Below, piece by piece: positions 55,185-64,000 of a stretch of DNA of 64,000 nucleotides. Position numbers and translations under genes: made by a program. This stretch comes from Ancylobacter crimeensis. Lineage in GTDB: Bacteria; Pseudomonadota; Alphaproteobacteria; Rhizobiales; Xanthobacteraceae. The notes under the pieces were generated by a model. It was given only the letters and a program-made list of their open reading frames with translations, did no database searches and was not told the origin of the DNA. The DNA lies in assembly GCF_023016805.1 (NCBI RefSeq), contig NZ_JALKCH010000006.1:248001-312000 (forward strand), given 5' to 3'. Each line of letters starts with the position of its first letter. Position 1 is the stretch's first letter.

Positions 55185-55556
55185 TCAATGCCCGCCGGGC
55201 CGGCTGAGGATCTTCAGGCGGCCCAGCAGTTCGGCAATTGCCTCCTGCGGCAGGGTGGCGATTTCCTGCGCCAGCAGATTGGCGAGCTCCGTCGCCTCCG
55301 GCGTCAGGCCGGCCGTGTCGACCACCACGCGGGGATCGGACAGCTCGGCGAGGGTGCGCAGGGATTCCGCCTCGTCCCAGATGACGTTGAAATAGGCCAT
55401 GATGCGCTGAAGCATCATGAAGCTCGGCTGCCCTCGCTTGCCGTGCTCCAACGCCGAGAGATAGGCCGCCGAAACACCGAGTTCGGCCGCCATCTCCTTC
55501 AGCGTGACGCCGCGCTCCGCGCGCAGCTCCCGCATCCGCCGGCCGAAAGGGGTCAT
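55185..55556 (-). CDS. XRE-family helix-turn-helix protein
   Basis: A 123-residue regulator. FGRRMRELRAERGVTLKEMAAELGVSAAYLSALEHGKRG (about residues 4-42) is a typical Cro/CI helix-turn-helix; the C-terminal half has no named domain but is conserved in alphaproteobacterial homologues in the same mltA-smr-xre order. It begins 10 bp after the smr stop. Its targets are unknown. Confidence 0.9.
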   Translation of the reverse strand: MTPFGRRMRELRAERGVTLKEMAAELGVSAAYLSALEHGKRGQPSFMMLQRIMAYFNVIWDEAESLRTLAELSDPRVVVDTAGLTPEATELANLLAQEIATLPQEAIAELLGRLKILSRPGGH

Positions 55557-55566
55557 GCCCGGTTCC

Positions 55567-56166
55567 TCACGGCTGGTAGCCGCGCGCCCGACGGATGCGC
55601 ACATAGAGCGCACCTTCCCCGCCATGGCCGCGCGCCGCTGTCTCGAAGCCGATCACGACCGAGCGCAGGGCCGGCTCGGCGAGCCATTGCGGCACCACCC
55701 GGCGCAGCACGCCGCGTCCGCCGTCGAAGGAGAAGCCGGCCTCGCCCGACCCCTTGCCGGTGATGACGAGGACGACGCCATAGCCGGCGTGCTGGGCACC
55801 AATGAGGAAGCTATGCAGGCGGTGATGAGCGGCGGCCTGGGTCAGGCCGTGAAGGTCGATACGCGCCTCGACCTCATGAACACCACGGGACAGGCGGCGG
55901 CGCAGCTTCGGCTCCATCGGCGCCAGCGGTGGCGCGGAGGGAGCGGGCGCCGGCTCGGGCCGGACAGCAGGTGCGGCTTTTCCGGCCGTGCTGGCCGGCA
56001 TTTCTGCAGGAGGCGAAGCCGTTTCGACCGGCTTCGGCGCATCGGGCGCCGCCGGAGGGGGCGGGGCGTGGAGCCGTTCGATGTCGCGCGTCACATATTT
56101 CCACAGGGCGCGCTCATCGGGATTGAGCGTTCGGCTGCGGCGCCGACCGTTCTGCCAACCGCTCAT
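55567..56166 (-). CDS. Smr-domain protein (MutS2-related endonuclease fold)
   Basis: A 199-residue protein. RTLNPDERALWKYVTRDIERL is the conserved alphaproteobacterial N-terminus, a low-complexity Ala/Pro linker spans about residues 35-85, and the Smr domain is IDLHGLTQAAAHHRLHSFL then VLVITGKGSGEAG and GGEGALYVRIRRAR. Smr domains bind and sometimes nick nucleic acids. It overlaps mltA by ATGA, so the two genes are coupled. Confidence 0.93.
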   Translation of the reverse strand: MSGWQNGRRRSRTLNPDERALWKYVTRDIERLHAPPPPAAPDAPKPVETASPPAEMPASTAGKAAPAVRPEPAPAPSAPPLAPMEPKLRRRLSRGVHEVEARIDLHGLTQAAAHHRLHSFLIGAQHAGYGVVLVITGKGSGEAGFSFDGGRGVLRRVVPQWLAEPALRSVVIGFETAARGHGGEGALYVRIRRARGYQP

Positions 56167-57455
56167 CGCAGGGCACCCGACAGGCCGGACGCTGCCGTAT
56201 CGATGCCGTGGGGTCGCCGCGGCGGGCGGGGCGGGGCGGGCGCGCGTTGCGGATCGAGGAGCCGCGGCAGCAGCATCACGAAATGACCGCGCTGCTGGAT
56301 GCGTCCGGCAATGGCGCCGGCCTCCTTACCGGTACCGAGGAAGATGTCGGCTCGCGCCGGCCCCACGATGGCGGAACCGGTATCCTGTGCGATCATCAGG
56401 CGGCGGAACGGAGTGACCGGATCGACGCTCTCCATCGGCAGTTCGGCATCGATGAAGAACGGCGTGCCGTAGACATGCAGCGCCCGGTCGACCGCGATCG
56501 AGCGGCCGGCCGTGAGCGGCAGCTTCTGCGCACCCACGGCACCGTCCCCGGCGCCGAGCTCGCTGGCGACGCGAAAGAAGACATAGGACCTGTTCTGCCG
56601 CATCAGCTCGCGACCTTCCATCGGATGGTCCGTGATATAGGCCCGGATCGTATCCATGGAGACCTTGTCGCGAGCGAGAATGCCGCGTTCCACCAGAATT
56701 CGCCCGATCGGCGTGTAGTTCTGGCCGTTGTGGCCGTCATAGTTGAGGCGAAGCACCTCGCCGTCCGGCAGCCGGACCCGAATCGAGCCCTGGATTGCGG
56801 CGAAGAAGGCATCGACCGGGTCCTTGATCCACACCAGTTCCAGTCCGCGATCCTTCAGCGCCCCATCCTCGATCGCACCGCGATCGTAATAGGGGACCAG
56901 CTGTTCATCCGGCGTGCGCCGGAAGGCCTGACCGCGATTGGCCGGCGTGCCGGCCACGGGCGCGCTCTGGATGAGGTCGGGCGGCCGGCGATAGAGCGGG
57001 GTGGCGAAGACATCCGAGGGTGTGGTCGAGCCTTCGACCTCGGGTTCGTAATAGCCGGTGAGGAAGCCGGTCGGCTGGTCGATGGGGGCGATCCGCACCG
57101 GGCGGAAAGCCCGCTCGAAGAAACGCCGGGCCGCGCGCTCGGACAGCTTCGCCGGCAGTCGCAGCGCCGAGCGGCAGATCGGCTTGAGGGCGGTAAAGAC
57201 CGGGCGGGGCGGATCGACGAGGTCCGAGCCGGCGAGGATTGGCCCGCAGCTCTTGCGGAAGGTCGCCAAGGCGGCGCGGTGGTCGTCTACGCTCCAGCCG
57301 GGGATGAACCCGTAAGCGATCGGTTCGATCGCCGCCTGAGGCATGCGGAAAACCTCGCGTGCCGCGCCGGTCCCGGCACCGAGGGTGACGAGAAGCGCGG
57401 CAAGGGCGGCCTGGAGGATCAGGCGAAAGGGAGAAAAGCGGGTCGGGGTGTACAC
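56163..57455 (-). CDS. mltA: Lytic murein transglycosylase A
   Basis: A 430-residue peptidoglycan-cleaving enzyme. It begins with a hydrophobic signal (LILQAALAALLVTLGAGTGAA, about residues 12-32) with no lipobox Cys. The MltA domain shows GFLTGYYEPEVEGS and the 3D domain with catalytic Asp is IAQDTGSAIVGPARADIFLGTG. VRLPDGEVLRLNYDGHNGQNYTPIGRILVERG (about residues 228-259) is the conserved core. It follows timA by 12 bp and precedes smr, a conserved rhizobial order. Confidence 0.96.
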   Translation of the reverse strand: MYTPTRFSPFRLILQAALAALLVTLGAGTGAAREVFRMPQAAIEPIAYGFIPGWSVDDHRAALATFRKSCGPILAGSDLVDPPRPVFTALKPICRSALRLPAKLSERAARRFFERAFRPVRIAPIDQPTGFLTGYYEPEVEGSTTPSDVFATPLYRRPPDLIQSAPVAGTPANRGQAFRRTPDEQLVPYYDRGAIEDGALKDRGLELVWIKDPVDAFFAAIQGSIRVRLPDGEVLRLNYDGHNGQNYTPIGRILVERGILARDKVSMDTIRAYITDHPMEGRELMRQNRSYVFFRVASELGAGDGAVGAQKLPLTAGRSIAVDRALHVYGTPFFIDAELPMESVDPVTPFRRLMIAQDTGSAIVGPARADIFLGTGKEAGAIAGRIQQRGHFVMLLPRLLDPQRAPAPPRPPRRPHGIDTAASGLSGALR

Positions 57456-57467
57456 CCCGTCACCGTG

Positions 57468-58265
57468 TCACGAAGCGGCTTCCGTCGCCACCAGCTTCCA
57501 GTTCGGATCGCGGGCGCCAAGGTCGCGGGAGAAGGTCCACACATCGGTCACGTCGCCCACCTTCTCGGGATCGCCTTCGACCACCTCGCCCGACGCATTG
57601 CGGGTAACGGAGATGAGCTGGGAGACGAAGCGCACGGCGACCTGGGCGGTGCGGCCCTTCACCTGCGCGTCGATGAGATCGGATTTGGCAATGGCGACGA
57701 GATGCGTCTCCATCGTTTCGCCACGCGCTTCGCGCTCGGCCATGGCGCCTGCAAAGCCGTCATAGACGTCCTTGGCGAGCAGATCCTTCAGGATCCGCCG
57801 GTCGCCGGCGGCAAAGGCATTGACGATCATCTCGTAAGCCGCACGGGCGCCTTCGACGAAGTGACGCCCGTCGAATGTCCGGTCCTGTGCGGCAATGGCG
57901 TCAAGACCATTTGCGACCGCCGAACCGATGTCGGCGATCCCCGACCAGCGCGGAGCGGGGGGGGCGGGCTCGGCAGGGTCCGGCTCGGGATCGCGCGGCC
58001 TGGCGGCATCGCCAGCTCCGGGAAAGCTGACCACCTTGCCCGGCTGCTCGCCCGGCGCCGGCGCCTTGGTGGCGTCGCGGCGCGAATAGGGATCGTAAGG
58101 CGGCCGCTCGCGCCCGGTGCGCTGGCCGAGGACGCTGCGCAGCCGGATGAAGATGAACACGGCCAGAGCCAGGAAGATGATCGTATAGATATCGAACACG
58201 TCGCCAATGCCGCGTTGCGCCGCCAGTGAGCCCAATGCCCGCCCGCGGTCGAAGTTCCATTGCAC
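57468..58265 (-). CDS. timA: Tim44-like domain membrane protein (TimA)
   Basis: Up to 265 residues. A single membrane helix, [19 protein letters not shown], is followed by the [18 protein letters not shown] motif typical of alphaproteobacterial TimA, a Pro-rich linker, and a C-terminal Tim44 domain (about residues 120-262). Mitochondrial Tim44 is its homologue; in bacteria it is thought to act at the inner membrane. The start at 58265 leaves about 22 extra residues; GTG 58199 would start at the usual VFDIYTII. It is divergent from secB, another secretion-related gene. Confidence 0.9.
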   Translation of the reverse strand: MQWNFDRGRALGSLAAQRGIGDVFDIYTIIFLALAVFIFIRLRSVLGQRTGRERPPYDPYSRRDATKAPAPGEQPGKVVSFPGAGDAARPRDPEPDPAEPAPPAPRWSGIADIGSAVANGLDAIAAQDRTFDGRHFVEGARAAYEMIVNAFAAGDRRILKDLLAKDVYDGFAGAMAEREARGETMETHLVAIAKSDLIDAQVKGRTAQVAVRFVSQLISVTRNASGEVVEGDPEKVGDVTDVWTFSRDLGARDPNWKLVATEAAS

Positions 58266-58595
58266 CCGTCACCCGCCGCGCCGCTTGGCGGGCCTCGGGC
58301 TTCCTGCCTATTTACGCGCTTGCGGAGATTTCGCCACCCCGCAAACTGCCCTTGGGTCAGTCACATGCCGGACAACCGGCCCGCACCTGCTCCGGCAGCG
58401 ACACTAGAACAGATGCGGGCAGGGTGCCAACGCGCCGAAATGCGGGCCACAGCGTGGGCGTGCCCGGGGTCTTCCTTCGCCGCCTTGTTCCCAGCACGAA
58501 GCCGTGATAGCGACGCGGCTCCGGGCTCGGCGAGACGAGCCGGCAGCCGCCCACCCGCCAGGATGAACCGGCGGGGCGACCACGGAGACATCCCC

Positions 58596-59060
58596 ATGAC
58601 CGATGCCGACAACGCCGTGACCATGCCGACGCTGCATGTCGTCGCGCAGTACACCAAGGATCTCTCCTTCGAGAACCCCGGCGCGCCGGCCACGCTCTCG
58701 CCGAACGGGCAGCCGCAGATCGGCATCCAGATCAATGTCAACGCCCGTCCGGCTCGCGATGGCGAGTTCGAGGTCGAGCTGAAGATCGAGGCCAAGGCCG
58801 AGACGAACGGCAAGGTGCTGTTCAATGTCGAGCTGGTCTATGGCGGCCTGTTCCGCGTGCAGAACGTTGCCGAGGAGACGCTGCACCCCTTCGTCATGAT
58901 CGAATGCCCGCGCATGCTGTTCCCGTTCGCGCGGCAGATCCTGGCCGACACGGTGCGCAATGGCGGCTTCCCGCCCCTGATGATCGACCCGGTCGACTTC
59001 GTGTCGCTCTATCGCCAGCGCATGGCCCAGACCCCGCCCTCGCCGGTGATGGCGTCCTGA
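58596..59060 (+). CDS. secB: Protein-export chaperone SecB
   Basis: A 154-residue tetrameric chaperone keeping preproteins unfolded for Sec[21 protein letters not shown], the IQINVNARP segment, [42 protein letters not shown] (positions about 105-146) and YRQRMAQ match the family. ATG 58596 gives the usual short leader. The order timA <- -> secB with dnaQ convergent is conserved in rhizobia. Confidence 0.97.
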   Translation: MTDADNAVTMPTLHVVAQYTKDLSFENPGAPATLSPNGQPQIGIQINVNARPARDGEFEVELKIEAKAETNGKVLFNVELVYGGLFRVQNVAEETLHPFVMIECPRMLFPFARQILADTVRNGGFPPLMIDPVDFVSLYRQRMAQTPPSPVMAS

Positions 59061-59099
59061 GGATCCGACCTGCCGGGCCGCGCCCGACCTGAGTGCGGC

Positions 59100-59819
59100 T
59101 CAGGCGTCTTCGGCCGCCGGCGCAGGGTCGAGATAATCCTTCCAGATGGCGGCGTCGCCGAGTGTCTTCACGAAGGCCGCGTGCGCCGCCATTTCTTCAT
59201 CCGACACCCGCACCTTGAGCGGCACCGGCCGCAGGAGCGGCTCAGCGGACTGGGTGCGTTCCTCGCGCCGCACCACCGTCTCCGCGCTCATCAGGATGAG
59301 CGCCGCCTGGCGACCGCCGGCCAGCTCGCTATAGACCTCCGCCAGAAGCTCCGAATCCAGCAACGCCCCGTGCTTGGTGCGTCGTGAGGCGTCGATGCCA
59401 TAGCGCGAACACAGGTCGTCGAGCCGGTTCGACGCATTGGGATGACGCCGACGGGCGAGGGCGAGGGTGTCGATGACGCGGTCGAAGGTCAGGGGCGACT
59501 GGCCGATCCGGGCGAGCTCGGCATTGATGAAGCCGATGTCGAACGCCGCATTATGGATGACCAGCGGCGAATCCGCGATGAAATCGAGAAACTCCTGCGC
59601 CACCTTGGCGAAGACCGGCTTATCGCGCAGGAACTCGCTGGACAGCCCGTGCACGTTGAACGCCTCGATCGGCATGTCGCGCTCGGGATTGATATAGACG
59701 TGGAAATTGGCTCCGGTCGCGATCTTGTTCAGCATCTCGACACAGCCGATCTCGACCAGCCGATCGCCACGCAGGGGATCGAGGCCCGTCGTTTCGGTAT
59801 CGAGAACGATCTCGCGCAT
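59100..59819 (-). CDS. dnaQ: DNA polymerase III epsilon subunit
   Basis: A 239-residue 3'-5' proofreading exonuclease. Exo I is VLDTETTGLDPLRGDRLVEIG with the D-x-E pair, Exo II VIHNAAFDIGFINAEL, and Exo III is HGALLDSELLAEVY. The C-terminal 50 residues should hold the Pol III alpha-binding segment. It is the last gene of the ppsR-maf-aroE-coaE-dnaQ operon, 638 bp wide from coaE; it starts 3 bp after the coaE stop. Confidence 0.97.
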   Translation of the reverse strand: MREIVLDTETTGLDPLRGDRLVEIGCVEMLNKIATGANFHVYINPERDMPIEAFNVHGLSSEFLRDKPVFAKVAQEFLDFIADSPLVIHNAAFDIGFINAELARIGQSPLTFDRVIDTLALARRRHPNASNRLDDLCSRYGIDASRRTKHGALLDSELLAEVYSELAGGRQAALILMSAETVVRREERTQSAEPLLRPVPLKVRVSDEEMAAHAAFVKTLGDAAIWKDYLDPAPAAEDA

Positions 59820-59822
59820 GCC

Positions 59823-60458
59823 TCACCTGTCTTCCTTCGCCCGGCCGGGCAACGAGCCGAGGATGTCCTCGACGATCTTGGCCACCTGCCGGCGCGCCAC
59901 CTCGACGCCTGACCCGGTATCTATGACGAAATCGGCGCGTGCCCGCTTCTCGGCATCGGGTATTTGGCGCAGCACGATGGCCGCGAATTTCTCCGCCGTC
60001 ATCCCCGGCCGCTCGAGAACCCGCTCGCGCTGGATTTCCGAGGGCGCCGAGACCACCGCGACCGCATCGACCCGGTCCTGCGCGCCGGTCTCGTACAGCA
60101 GCGGGATGTCGAGCACCGCCAGTGCCGCACCTCTATCCGCCGCCTCATCGAGGAAGCGGGATTCGCGCGCCCGGACAAGCGGATGCACGATGGCCTCCAG
60201 TCGCTTCATCGCGGCCTCGTCGCCCAATACCCGCGCGCCGAGCCGGCTGCGATCAATCATCCCGTCGACCGCGACGCCGGGAAACGCCGCCTCGACGGGT
60301 GCAACGCCTTCCTCGCAATACAGCGCGTGGACGGCCGCATCGGCATCGTGAACCGGTATGCCCAGCTCCCCGAACAGCCCGGCGGTCGTCGATTTTCCCA
60401 TCCCGATCGAACCGGTGAGCCCCAGCCGGAAAAGACGGGGCGGGCGGGCGACGGCCAT
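59823..60458 (-). CDS. coaE: Dephospho-CoA kinase
   Basis: A 211-residue enzyme for the last step of coenzyme A synthesis. The P-loop is [18 protein letters not shown], then [12 protein letters not shown] and [21 protein letters not shown] with the conserved RxxxR segment after it ([10 protein letters not shown]). The ATG at 60458 forms TGATG with the aroE stop; a TTG at 60461 is less likely. It is between aroE and dnaQ. Confidence 0.96.
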   Translation of the reverse strand: MAVARPPRLFRLGLTGSIGMGKSTTAGLFGELGIPVHDADAAVHALYCEEGVAPVEAAFPGVAVDGMIDRSRLGARVLGDEAAMKRLEAIVHPLVRARESRFLDEAADRGAALAVLDIPLLYETGAQDRVDAVAVVSAPSEIQRERVLERPGMTAEKFAAIVLRQIPDAEKRARADFVIDTGSGVEVARRQVAKIVEDILGSLPGRAKEDR

Positions 60459-61318
60459 CAATGCAACTGACCCTTGGCCGCGAGGTCGGCAATGACGTAT
60501 GCGCGCAGCTCCGGCGTCACCTCGGGCCGCACCCCGAACCAGCGCTCGAAGCCCGGTACCGCCTGGTGCAGCAACATGCCGAGCCCGTCTACCGTGGCGA
60601 GGCCCCGCGCCTGCGCCGCGCGCAACAGGGGCGTTTCCAACGGCACATAGACTGCATCCGTGACCACCGTGTCAGGCGACAGCGCAGAGAGATCGAGATC
60701 GAGCGGCGGCTGGCCATTCATGCCGAGCGAGGTGGTGTTCACCAGAAGGCGGCAGCCCGCCAGCGTGCCGCCGATGTCCCGCCACGCGACGGGCAGGACC
60801 CGTGGGCCGAACTGGGCGCGCAGGATCTCCGCGCGCTCCAGCGTGCGATTGACCACCACCACCCGGTCTATGCCGCGATCGAGCAGACCACGGATAATGG
60901 CCCGCGATGCTCCACCCGCACCCAGTACCACGGCCTCGGTGAGCACCTGATCCCATCCCGGCGCACCGGCGTCGAGGTTGGCGAGGAAACCGTACATGTC
61001 GGTATTCGCGCCATGGAGCCGCCCGTCCTCCAGCCACAGTGTATTCACCGCGCCCAGTTCCTCGGCTACCGGATCGCGTTCCGCACAGGCCCGAAAGGCG
61101 GCTTCCTTGTGGGGAATGGTGACATTGCCGCCGACATAGCCGGCCGCGGCCAGCCCGAATAGAAAGCCGTCGATATCCTCGCTCGGAACATCCGCGCGCT
61201 CATAGGTCCCTCGGAGGCCGTGCAACCGCAACCAGTAGCCATGGACCAGCGGCGAACGCGAATGGGCGACGGGATGGCCGATGACGCAAGCACGAGCGAC
61301 GCGGCTACTGGGGGACAC
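60458..61318 (-). CDS. aroE: Shikimate dehydrogenase
   Basis: A 286-residue NADP-dependent enzyme of aromatic amino acid synthesis. [19 protein letters not shown] is the shikimate-binding block, [15 protein letters not shown] carries the catalytic Lys, [12 protein letters not shown] the catalytic Asp, and [20 protein letters not shown] the NADP fold; NRTLERAE follows. It lies 15 bp after maf and touches coaE. Confidence 0.97.
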   Translation of the reverse strand: MSPSSRVARACVIGHPVAHSRSPLVHGYWLRLHGLRGTYERADVPSEDIDGFLFGLAAAGYVGGNVTIPHKEAAFRACAERDPVAEELGAVNTLWLEDGRLHGANTDMYGFLANLDAGAPGWDQVLTEAVVLGAGGASRAIIRGLLDRGIDRVVVVNRTLERAEILRAQFGPRVLPVAWRDIGGTLAGCRLLVNTTSLGMNGQPPLDLDLSALSPDTVVTDAVYVPLETPLLRAAQARGLATVDGLGMLLHQAVPGFERWFGVRPEVTPELRAYVIADLAAKGQLH

Positions 61319-61333
61319 GGCGCTCTCCTCCGG

Positions 61334-61951
61334 TCAGATGAGGGCGCCTTCGTGGCGCAGAAAGGCCAGCAATGGCAACAGCGGAAGCCCGAGAATGGTG
61401 GAATGGGCACCCTCCACCTTCTCGAACAGGTGAATGCCGAGCCCCTCCAACTGATAGCCGCCGACGCTGGTGAGGATCGCGTCGCCGACGGCGTCGAGAT
61501 AGGTGTCGATCACCTCGGGCGTGAGAACCCGCATGGTGAGATGGGCGCTGTCGGCAAGCGAAAAGACGATCTCGCCGTCACGCGCCAATGCAATCGCCGA
61601 ATGAAGTTCATGGGTCGCGCCCGACAGCCGCTGGAGCTGCGCCCGTCCGGCGGCGCGGCTTTCCGGTTTGTGGAAGGCTTCCTCGCCGAAGGCGAGCGTC
61701 TGGTCGGCGCCGAGTACCAGCCGGCCGGGATGATCGGCCGCGGCGGACAGCGCCTTTTCGCGCGCCAGCAGCACCGCCACCTGCTTGGGCCCGGAGCCCT
61801 GCGCGCGGGCGACCTCCTCGACCGCACGCTCGTCGATGGCGGCGACCACCACCTCGAAGGGGATGCGGGCCGCATCGAGCAGGGCCCGGCGGGCGGCGCT
61901 CTTCGATGCCAGCATCAGCGGCGCGGGCGCCCGCCACAACGAGCTGCTCAC
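61334..61951 (-). CDS. Maf-like nucleotide pyrophosphatase
   Basis: A 205-residue Maf/Ham1-like protein that hydrolyses modified nucleoside triphosphates and restrains septation when overproduced. ILASKS-like opening: [22 protein letters not shown], then [18 protein letters not shown] and [34 protein letters not shown] (about residues 156-189). The first motif has KSAARR where the commonest form is GSPRR, which occurs in the second Maf paralogue of rhizobia. It overlaps ppsR by ATGA. Confidence 0.93.
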   Translation of the reverse strand: MSSSLWRAPAPLMLASKSAARRALLDAARIPFEVVVAAIDERAVEEVARAQGSGPKQVAVLLAREKALSAAADHPGRLVLGADQTLAFGEEAFHKPESRAAGRAQLQRLSGATHELHSAIALARDGEIVFSLADSAHLTMRVLTPEVIDTYLDAVGDAILTSVGGYQLEGLGIHLFEKVEGAHSTILGLPLLPLLAFLRHEGALI

Positions 61952-62808
61952 GAGGAGAACTCCTCTGAAATCCGGCGCCGATGCTCCTGCAGCAGCCCGA
62001 TGATGGCCGCCGCGGTTTCCTCGATGGAGCGGCGCGTGACGTCGATCACCGGCCAGCCGGCACGGGCGCAGAGCTGGCGCGAATGGGCAACTTCCTGTGC
62101 CACGGCGTCTTCGTCGATATAGGATTCGTCGCCCTGGAGCGCGTTGAGGCCGAGCAGCCGGTTGCGGCGGATCTCCACCACCCGCTGCGCGCTCGCGACC
62201 AGCCCGACGACCAGCGGATGCTTGAGTTCGTAGAGCCCCGGGGGGACCGGAACATTCGGCACCAGCGGGATGTTGGCCGTCTTGATGCCCCGATTGGCGA
62301 GATAGATGCTGGTCGGCGTCTTCGAGGAACGCGAGATGCCGAGCAGCACCACGTCCGCACCTTCCAGCCCCTCGGTGTGCTGGCCGTCATCATGAGTGAC
62401 CGTGAAATTCATCGCGTCGATGCGGCGGAAATACTCGCCGTCGAGCTGATGCTGGCCGCCCACCCGCGGGGTCGGCTCGCCGCCAAGATAGGCCTGGAAC
62501 AGCCGCACCACCGGCGCGAGAACCGAAAGCACCGGGATGCTGTTGCGGGTGCAATAGGTTTTCAGCCGGTCGCGCAATTCGCGGTCGGTCAGGGTGTAGA
62601 GCACGATGCCGGGCTGGGCCTCGATATCGACCAGCACGCGGTCGAGCTGCTTCTGGTTCCGCACCAGCGGATAGATATGCTCGATAGGACGGGCGGAGCT
62701 GTATTGCGCCGCCGCGGCACGGCCGACGCTGATCAGCGTCTCGCCCGTGGAGTCGGAGACGAGATGGAGATGGAAATAGCTCTCCGATGCCAGGTTCGTC
62801 TCGCTCAC
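61948..62808 (-). CDS. Pyruvate, phosphate dikinase regulatory protein (bifunctional kinase/phosphorylase)
   Basis: A 286-residue PPSR-family protein (DUF299) that phosphorylates and dephosphorylates pyruvate phosphate dikinase. [21 protein letters not shown] is the N-terminal signature; the nucleotide loop is [21 protein letters not shown], and [15 protein letters not shown] follows. It is the first gene of the operon running away from the putative origin; in rhizobia and Caulobacter relatives the same gene borders the hemE intergenic region. Confidence 0.94.
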   Translation of the reverse strand: MSETNLASESYFHLHLVSDSTGETLISVGRAAAAQYSSARPIEHIYPLVRNQKQLDRVLVDIEAQPGIVLYTLTDRELRDRLKTYCTRNSIPVLSVLAPVVRLFQAYLGGEPTPRVGGQHQLDGEYFRRIDAMNFTVTHDDGQHTEGLEGADVVLLGISRSSKTPTSIYLANRGIKTANIPLVPNVPVPPGLYELKHPLVVGLVASAQRVVEIRRNRLLGLNALQGDESYIDEDAVAQEVAHSRQLCARAGWPVIDVTRRSIEETAAAIIGLLQEHRRRISEEFSS

Positions 62809-62811
62809 TTG

Positions 62812-62820
62812 CTATCCACA
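62812..62820 (+). promoter_or_regulatory. DnaA box candidate
   Basis: CTATCCACA differs from the consensus TTATCCACA at the first base only; a second, inverted weaker box (TGTGGGTGA, 62825-62833) follows 4 bp later. Confidence 0.6.
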
Positions 62821-62992
62821 GCCCTGTGGGTGACCTGTCGAAAAAGCCACGTGGTGGGACGTCTGACAAGGTCTGTCTGGGGACAGCGGGGTTTCATGTC
62901 CACAATAGAACGCGATGTGGACGATCCTATGAAGGTGGGCTGGGGAATCGAGGATAACTCGCCACAGCCTCGCAACACCGCGGCCACACTCG

Positions 62993-63008
62993 TTAATTTT
63001 TGGTTAAC
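62993..63008 (+). promoter_or_regulatory. CtrA-binding site
   Basis: TTAA-TTTTTGG-TTAAC matches the CtrA full site TTAA-N7-TTAA(C) exactly. CtrA represses initiation by binding such sites in the Caulobacter origin and also overlaps the hemE promoter there. Confidence 0.7.
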
Positions 63009-63118
63009 GAGGCGCGCCCGACAAGGCCTGGCGTGGGGATTGGTTGTCGATAGGCCGTAACCCGGCTAATCCGCACCCACAAACTACAAAGACTCCATAG
63101 GAAAGAGATTTATAAAGT

Positions 63119-64000
63119 ATGAACGGGGTAGTGGAGGAATGCCTGCCGGACAGCCCGCTGCTCCAGGCACTCAACGGTCGGGTACCCGCGCGGGTTCCGA
63201 TCTGGATGATGCGTCAGGCGGGGCGCTATCTGCCCGAGTACCGGGCGTTGCGGGAGAAGGCCGGCGACTTCCTCTCGCTCTGCTACAACCCCGATTTCGC
63301 CACCGAGGTCACGCTCCAGCCGATCCGCCGTTTCGGCTTCGACGCGGCGATCCTGTTTTCCGACATTCTCGTGGTTCCTCATGCTCTTGGCTGCGATCTT
63401 CGGTTCGAGCAGGGCGAAGGGCCACGCCTCTCGACCGTCACCTCGCTGGCGGATCTCGACGGCCTTCGCTCCCAGCTCGACCCCGACAAGGTGGGGCGCG
63501 TCTATGAGGCGGTCGCGAAGATCCGGGCGTCTCTGCCACGCGAAACCGCGCTTCTCGGCTTCTGCGGCGCTCCCTGGACGGTTGCGACCTATATGGTGGC
63601 CGGGCGGGGCGGCGACGAACAGGTGCCGGCCCGACGGGCGGCCTATCGCGACCCGGTCTTCTTCGCCGCTCTGATCGACCGGCTGGTCGAGGCCTCCGCC
63701 ACCTATCTGATCGCCCAGTTCCGTGCCGGCGCCGATGCGGTGCAGATCTTCGACAGCTGGTCCGGCGTGCTCGATCCGGAGGAATTCCGGCGATGGGTGG
63801 TCAGTCCGATCAGGAGGATTGTGAGTGCAGTCAGGGCGGAGATTCCGGGCGCACCCATCATTGCCTTCCCGAAAGGCGCCACCCTCTCCGGGCTCACCGA
63901 ACTCGCCTTCGCGACCGGCGTGAACGGCATCGGGCTGGACTGGACCGCGGACCGCCGGAACGTGCGTGCCGCGCTCGGTGCCCGCTTCGCGCTCCAGGGC
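63119..64000 (+). CDS. hemE: Uroporphyrinogen decarboxylase, 3' end cut off
   Basis: 294 codons reach the window edge. The enzyme converts uroporphyrinogen III to coproporphyrinogen III in heme synthesis. Signatures are VPIWMMRQAGRYLPEYRALR (substrate-binding Arg/Asp), AAILFSDILVVPHALG, GFCGAPWTVATYMVAG, and QIFDSWSGVLDPEEF. Family length is about 340-350, so about 50 residues lie outside. ATG 63119 has GGAAAGAG upstream. It points away from the putative origin, as in Caulobacter and rhizobia. Confidence 0.97.
   Translation, partial: MNGVVEECLPDSPLLQALNGRVPARVPIWMMRQAGRYLPEYRALREKAGDFLSLCYNPDFATEVTLQPIRRFGFDAAILFSDILVVPHALGCDLRFEQGEGPRLSTVTSLADLDGLRSQLDPDKVGRVYEAVAKIRASLPRETALLGFCGAPWTVATYMVAGRGGDEQVPARRAAYRDPVFFAALIDRLVEASATYLIAQFRAGADAVQIFDSWSGVLDPEEFRRWVVSPIRRIVSAVRAEIPGAPIIAFPKGATLSGLTELAFATGVNGIGLDWTADRRNVRAALGARFALQG

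Larger units (their letters stand above)
62809..63118. other. Putative chromosomal replication origin (oriC)
   Basis: A 310-bp non-coding gap between divergent ppsR and hemE. DnaA-box-like sites (consensus TTATCCACA): CTATCCACA 62812-62820 (8/9), TGTGGGTGA 62825-62833, ATGTCCACA 62896-62904, TGTGGACGA 62916-62924 and CGAGGATAA 62949-62957 (each 7/9 or its complement). An exact CtrA site is at 62993-63008 and the last 40 bp before hemE are AT-rich. In Caulobacter and rhizobia oriC lies beside hemE. The sites are seen; the function is inferred from synteny. Confidence 0.72.

Overview
The window is about 64 kb of high-GC chromosome from an alphaproteobacterium of the order Hyphomicrobiales (Rhizobiales), most like the Xanthobacteraceae and relatives. 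The evidence is gene content and order: glnII with a divergent GstI/DUF2735 gene, hsp20-DUF1150, hisB-DUF2628-hisH-hisA-hisF-hisE-coaA, hslV/hslU, mltA-smr-xre, timA/secB, and dnaQ-coaE-aroE-maf-ppsR next to hemE. I see no insertion sequence, prophage, CRISPR array, rRNA or tRNA gene. The family placement is inference; the order is well supported.

Region 1 (1-12.8 kb) is an accessory catabolic island: lldD (cut by the window edge), an FAD/GcvT-type demethylating dehydrogenase, a class V aminotransferase-like PLP enzyme, an XRE-cupin regulator, an M20 carbamoylase/amidohydrolase, an aldehyde dehydrogenase, a complete polar amino-acid type ABC importer and a divergent ureohydrolase. The same 15-bp palindrome, GTCAAGTTACTTGAC, occurs at 5124-5138 before the PLP enzyme and at 11708-11722 between the importer and the ureohydrolase. 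It is probably the operator of the XRE-cupin protein, so the island looks like one regulon for an N-methylated, guanidino or ureido compound. The substrate is not known.

Region 2 (12.8-24.2 kb) is nitrogen and carbon housekeeping: ctlX with a divergent Lrp/AsnC regulator, glnII with a good sigma-54 promoter, a GstI-like gene, glutaminase, an operon gnd-zwf-HAD phosphatase, a Kef-type antiporter and an APH(6)-like kinase. Region 3 (24.3-30.4 kb) is the fdsG-fdsB-fdsA-fdhD-fdsD operon for a soluble NAD-dependent molybdenum formate dehydrogenase. Region 4 (30.7-45.7 kb) holds comM, a LysR/MFS pair, an OlsB-like acyltransferase, hsp20-DUF1150, gshB, yraN-rsmI, a lipoprotein PBP activator, hemW-rdgB-rph, and hrcA-grpE. 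hsp20 and grpE share a heat-shock-like promoter pattern.

Region 5 (45.7-62.8 kb) is core chromosome: an unknown periplasmic protein, alkB, coaA, most of the his operon, hslV and hslU separated by an unknown membrane protein, mltA-smr-xre, timA, secB, and the dnaQ-coaE-aroE-maf-ppsR operon. Region 6 (62.8-64.0 kb) is a non-coding gap with DnaA-box-like sites and an exact CtrA site (TTAA-N7-TTAAC), followed by hemE. By analogy with Caulobacter and rhizobia this is probably the chromosomal replication origin; genes on both sides point away from it.
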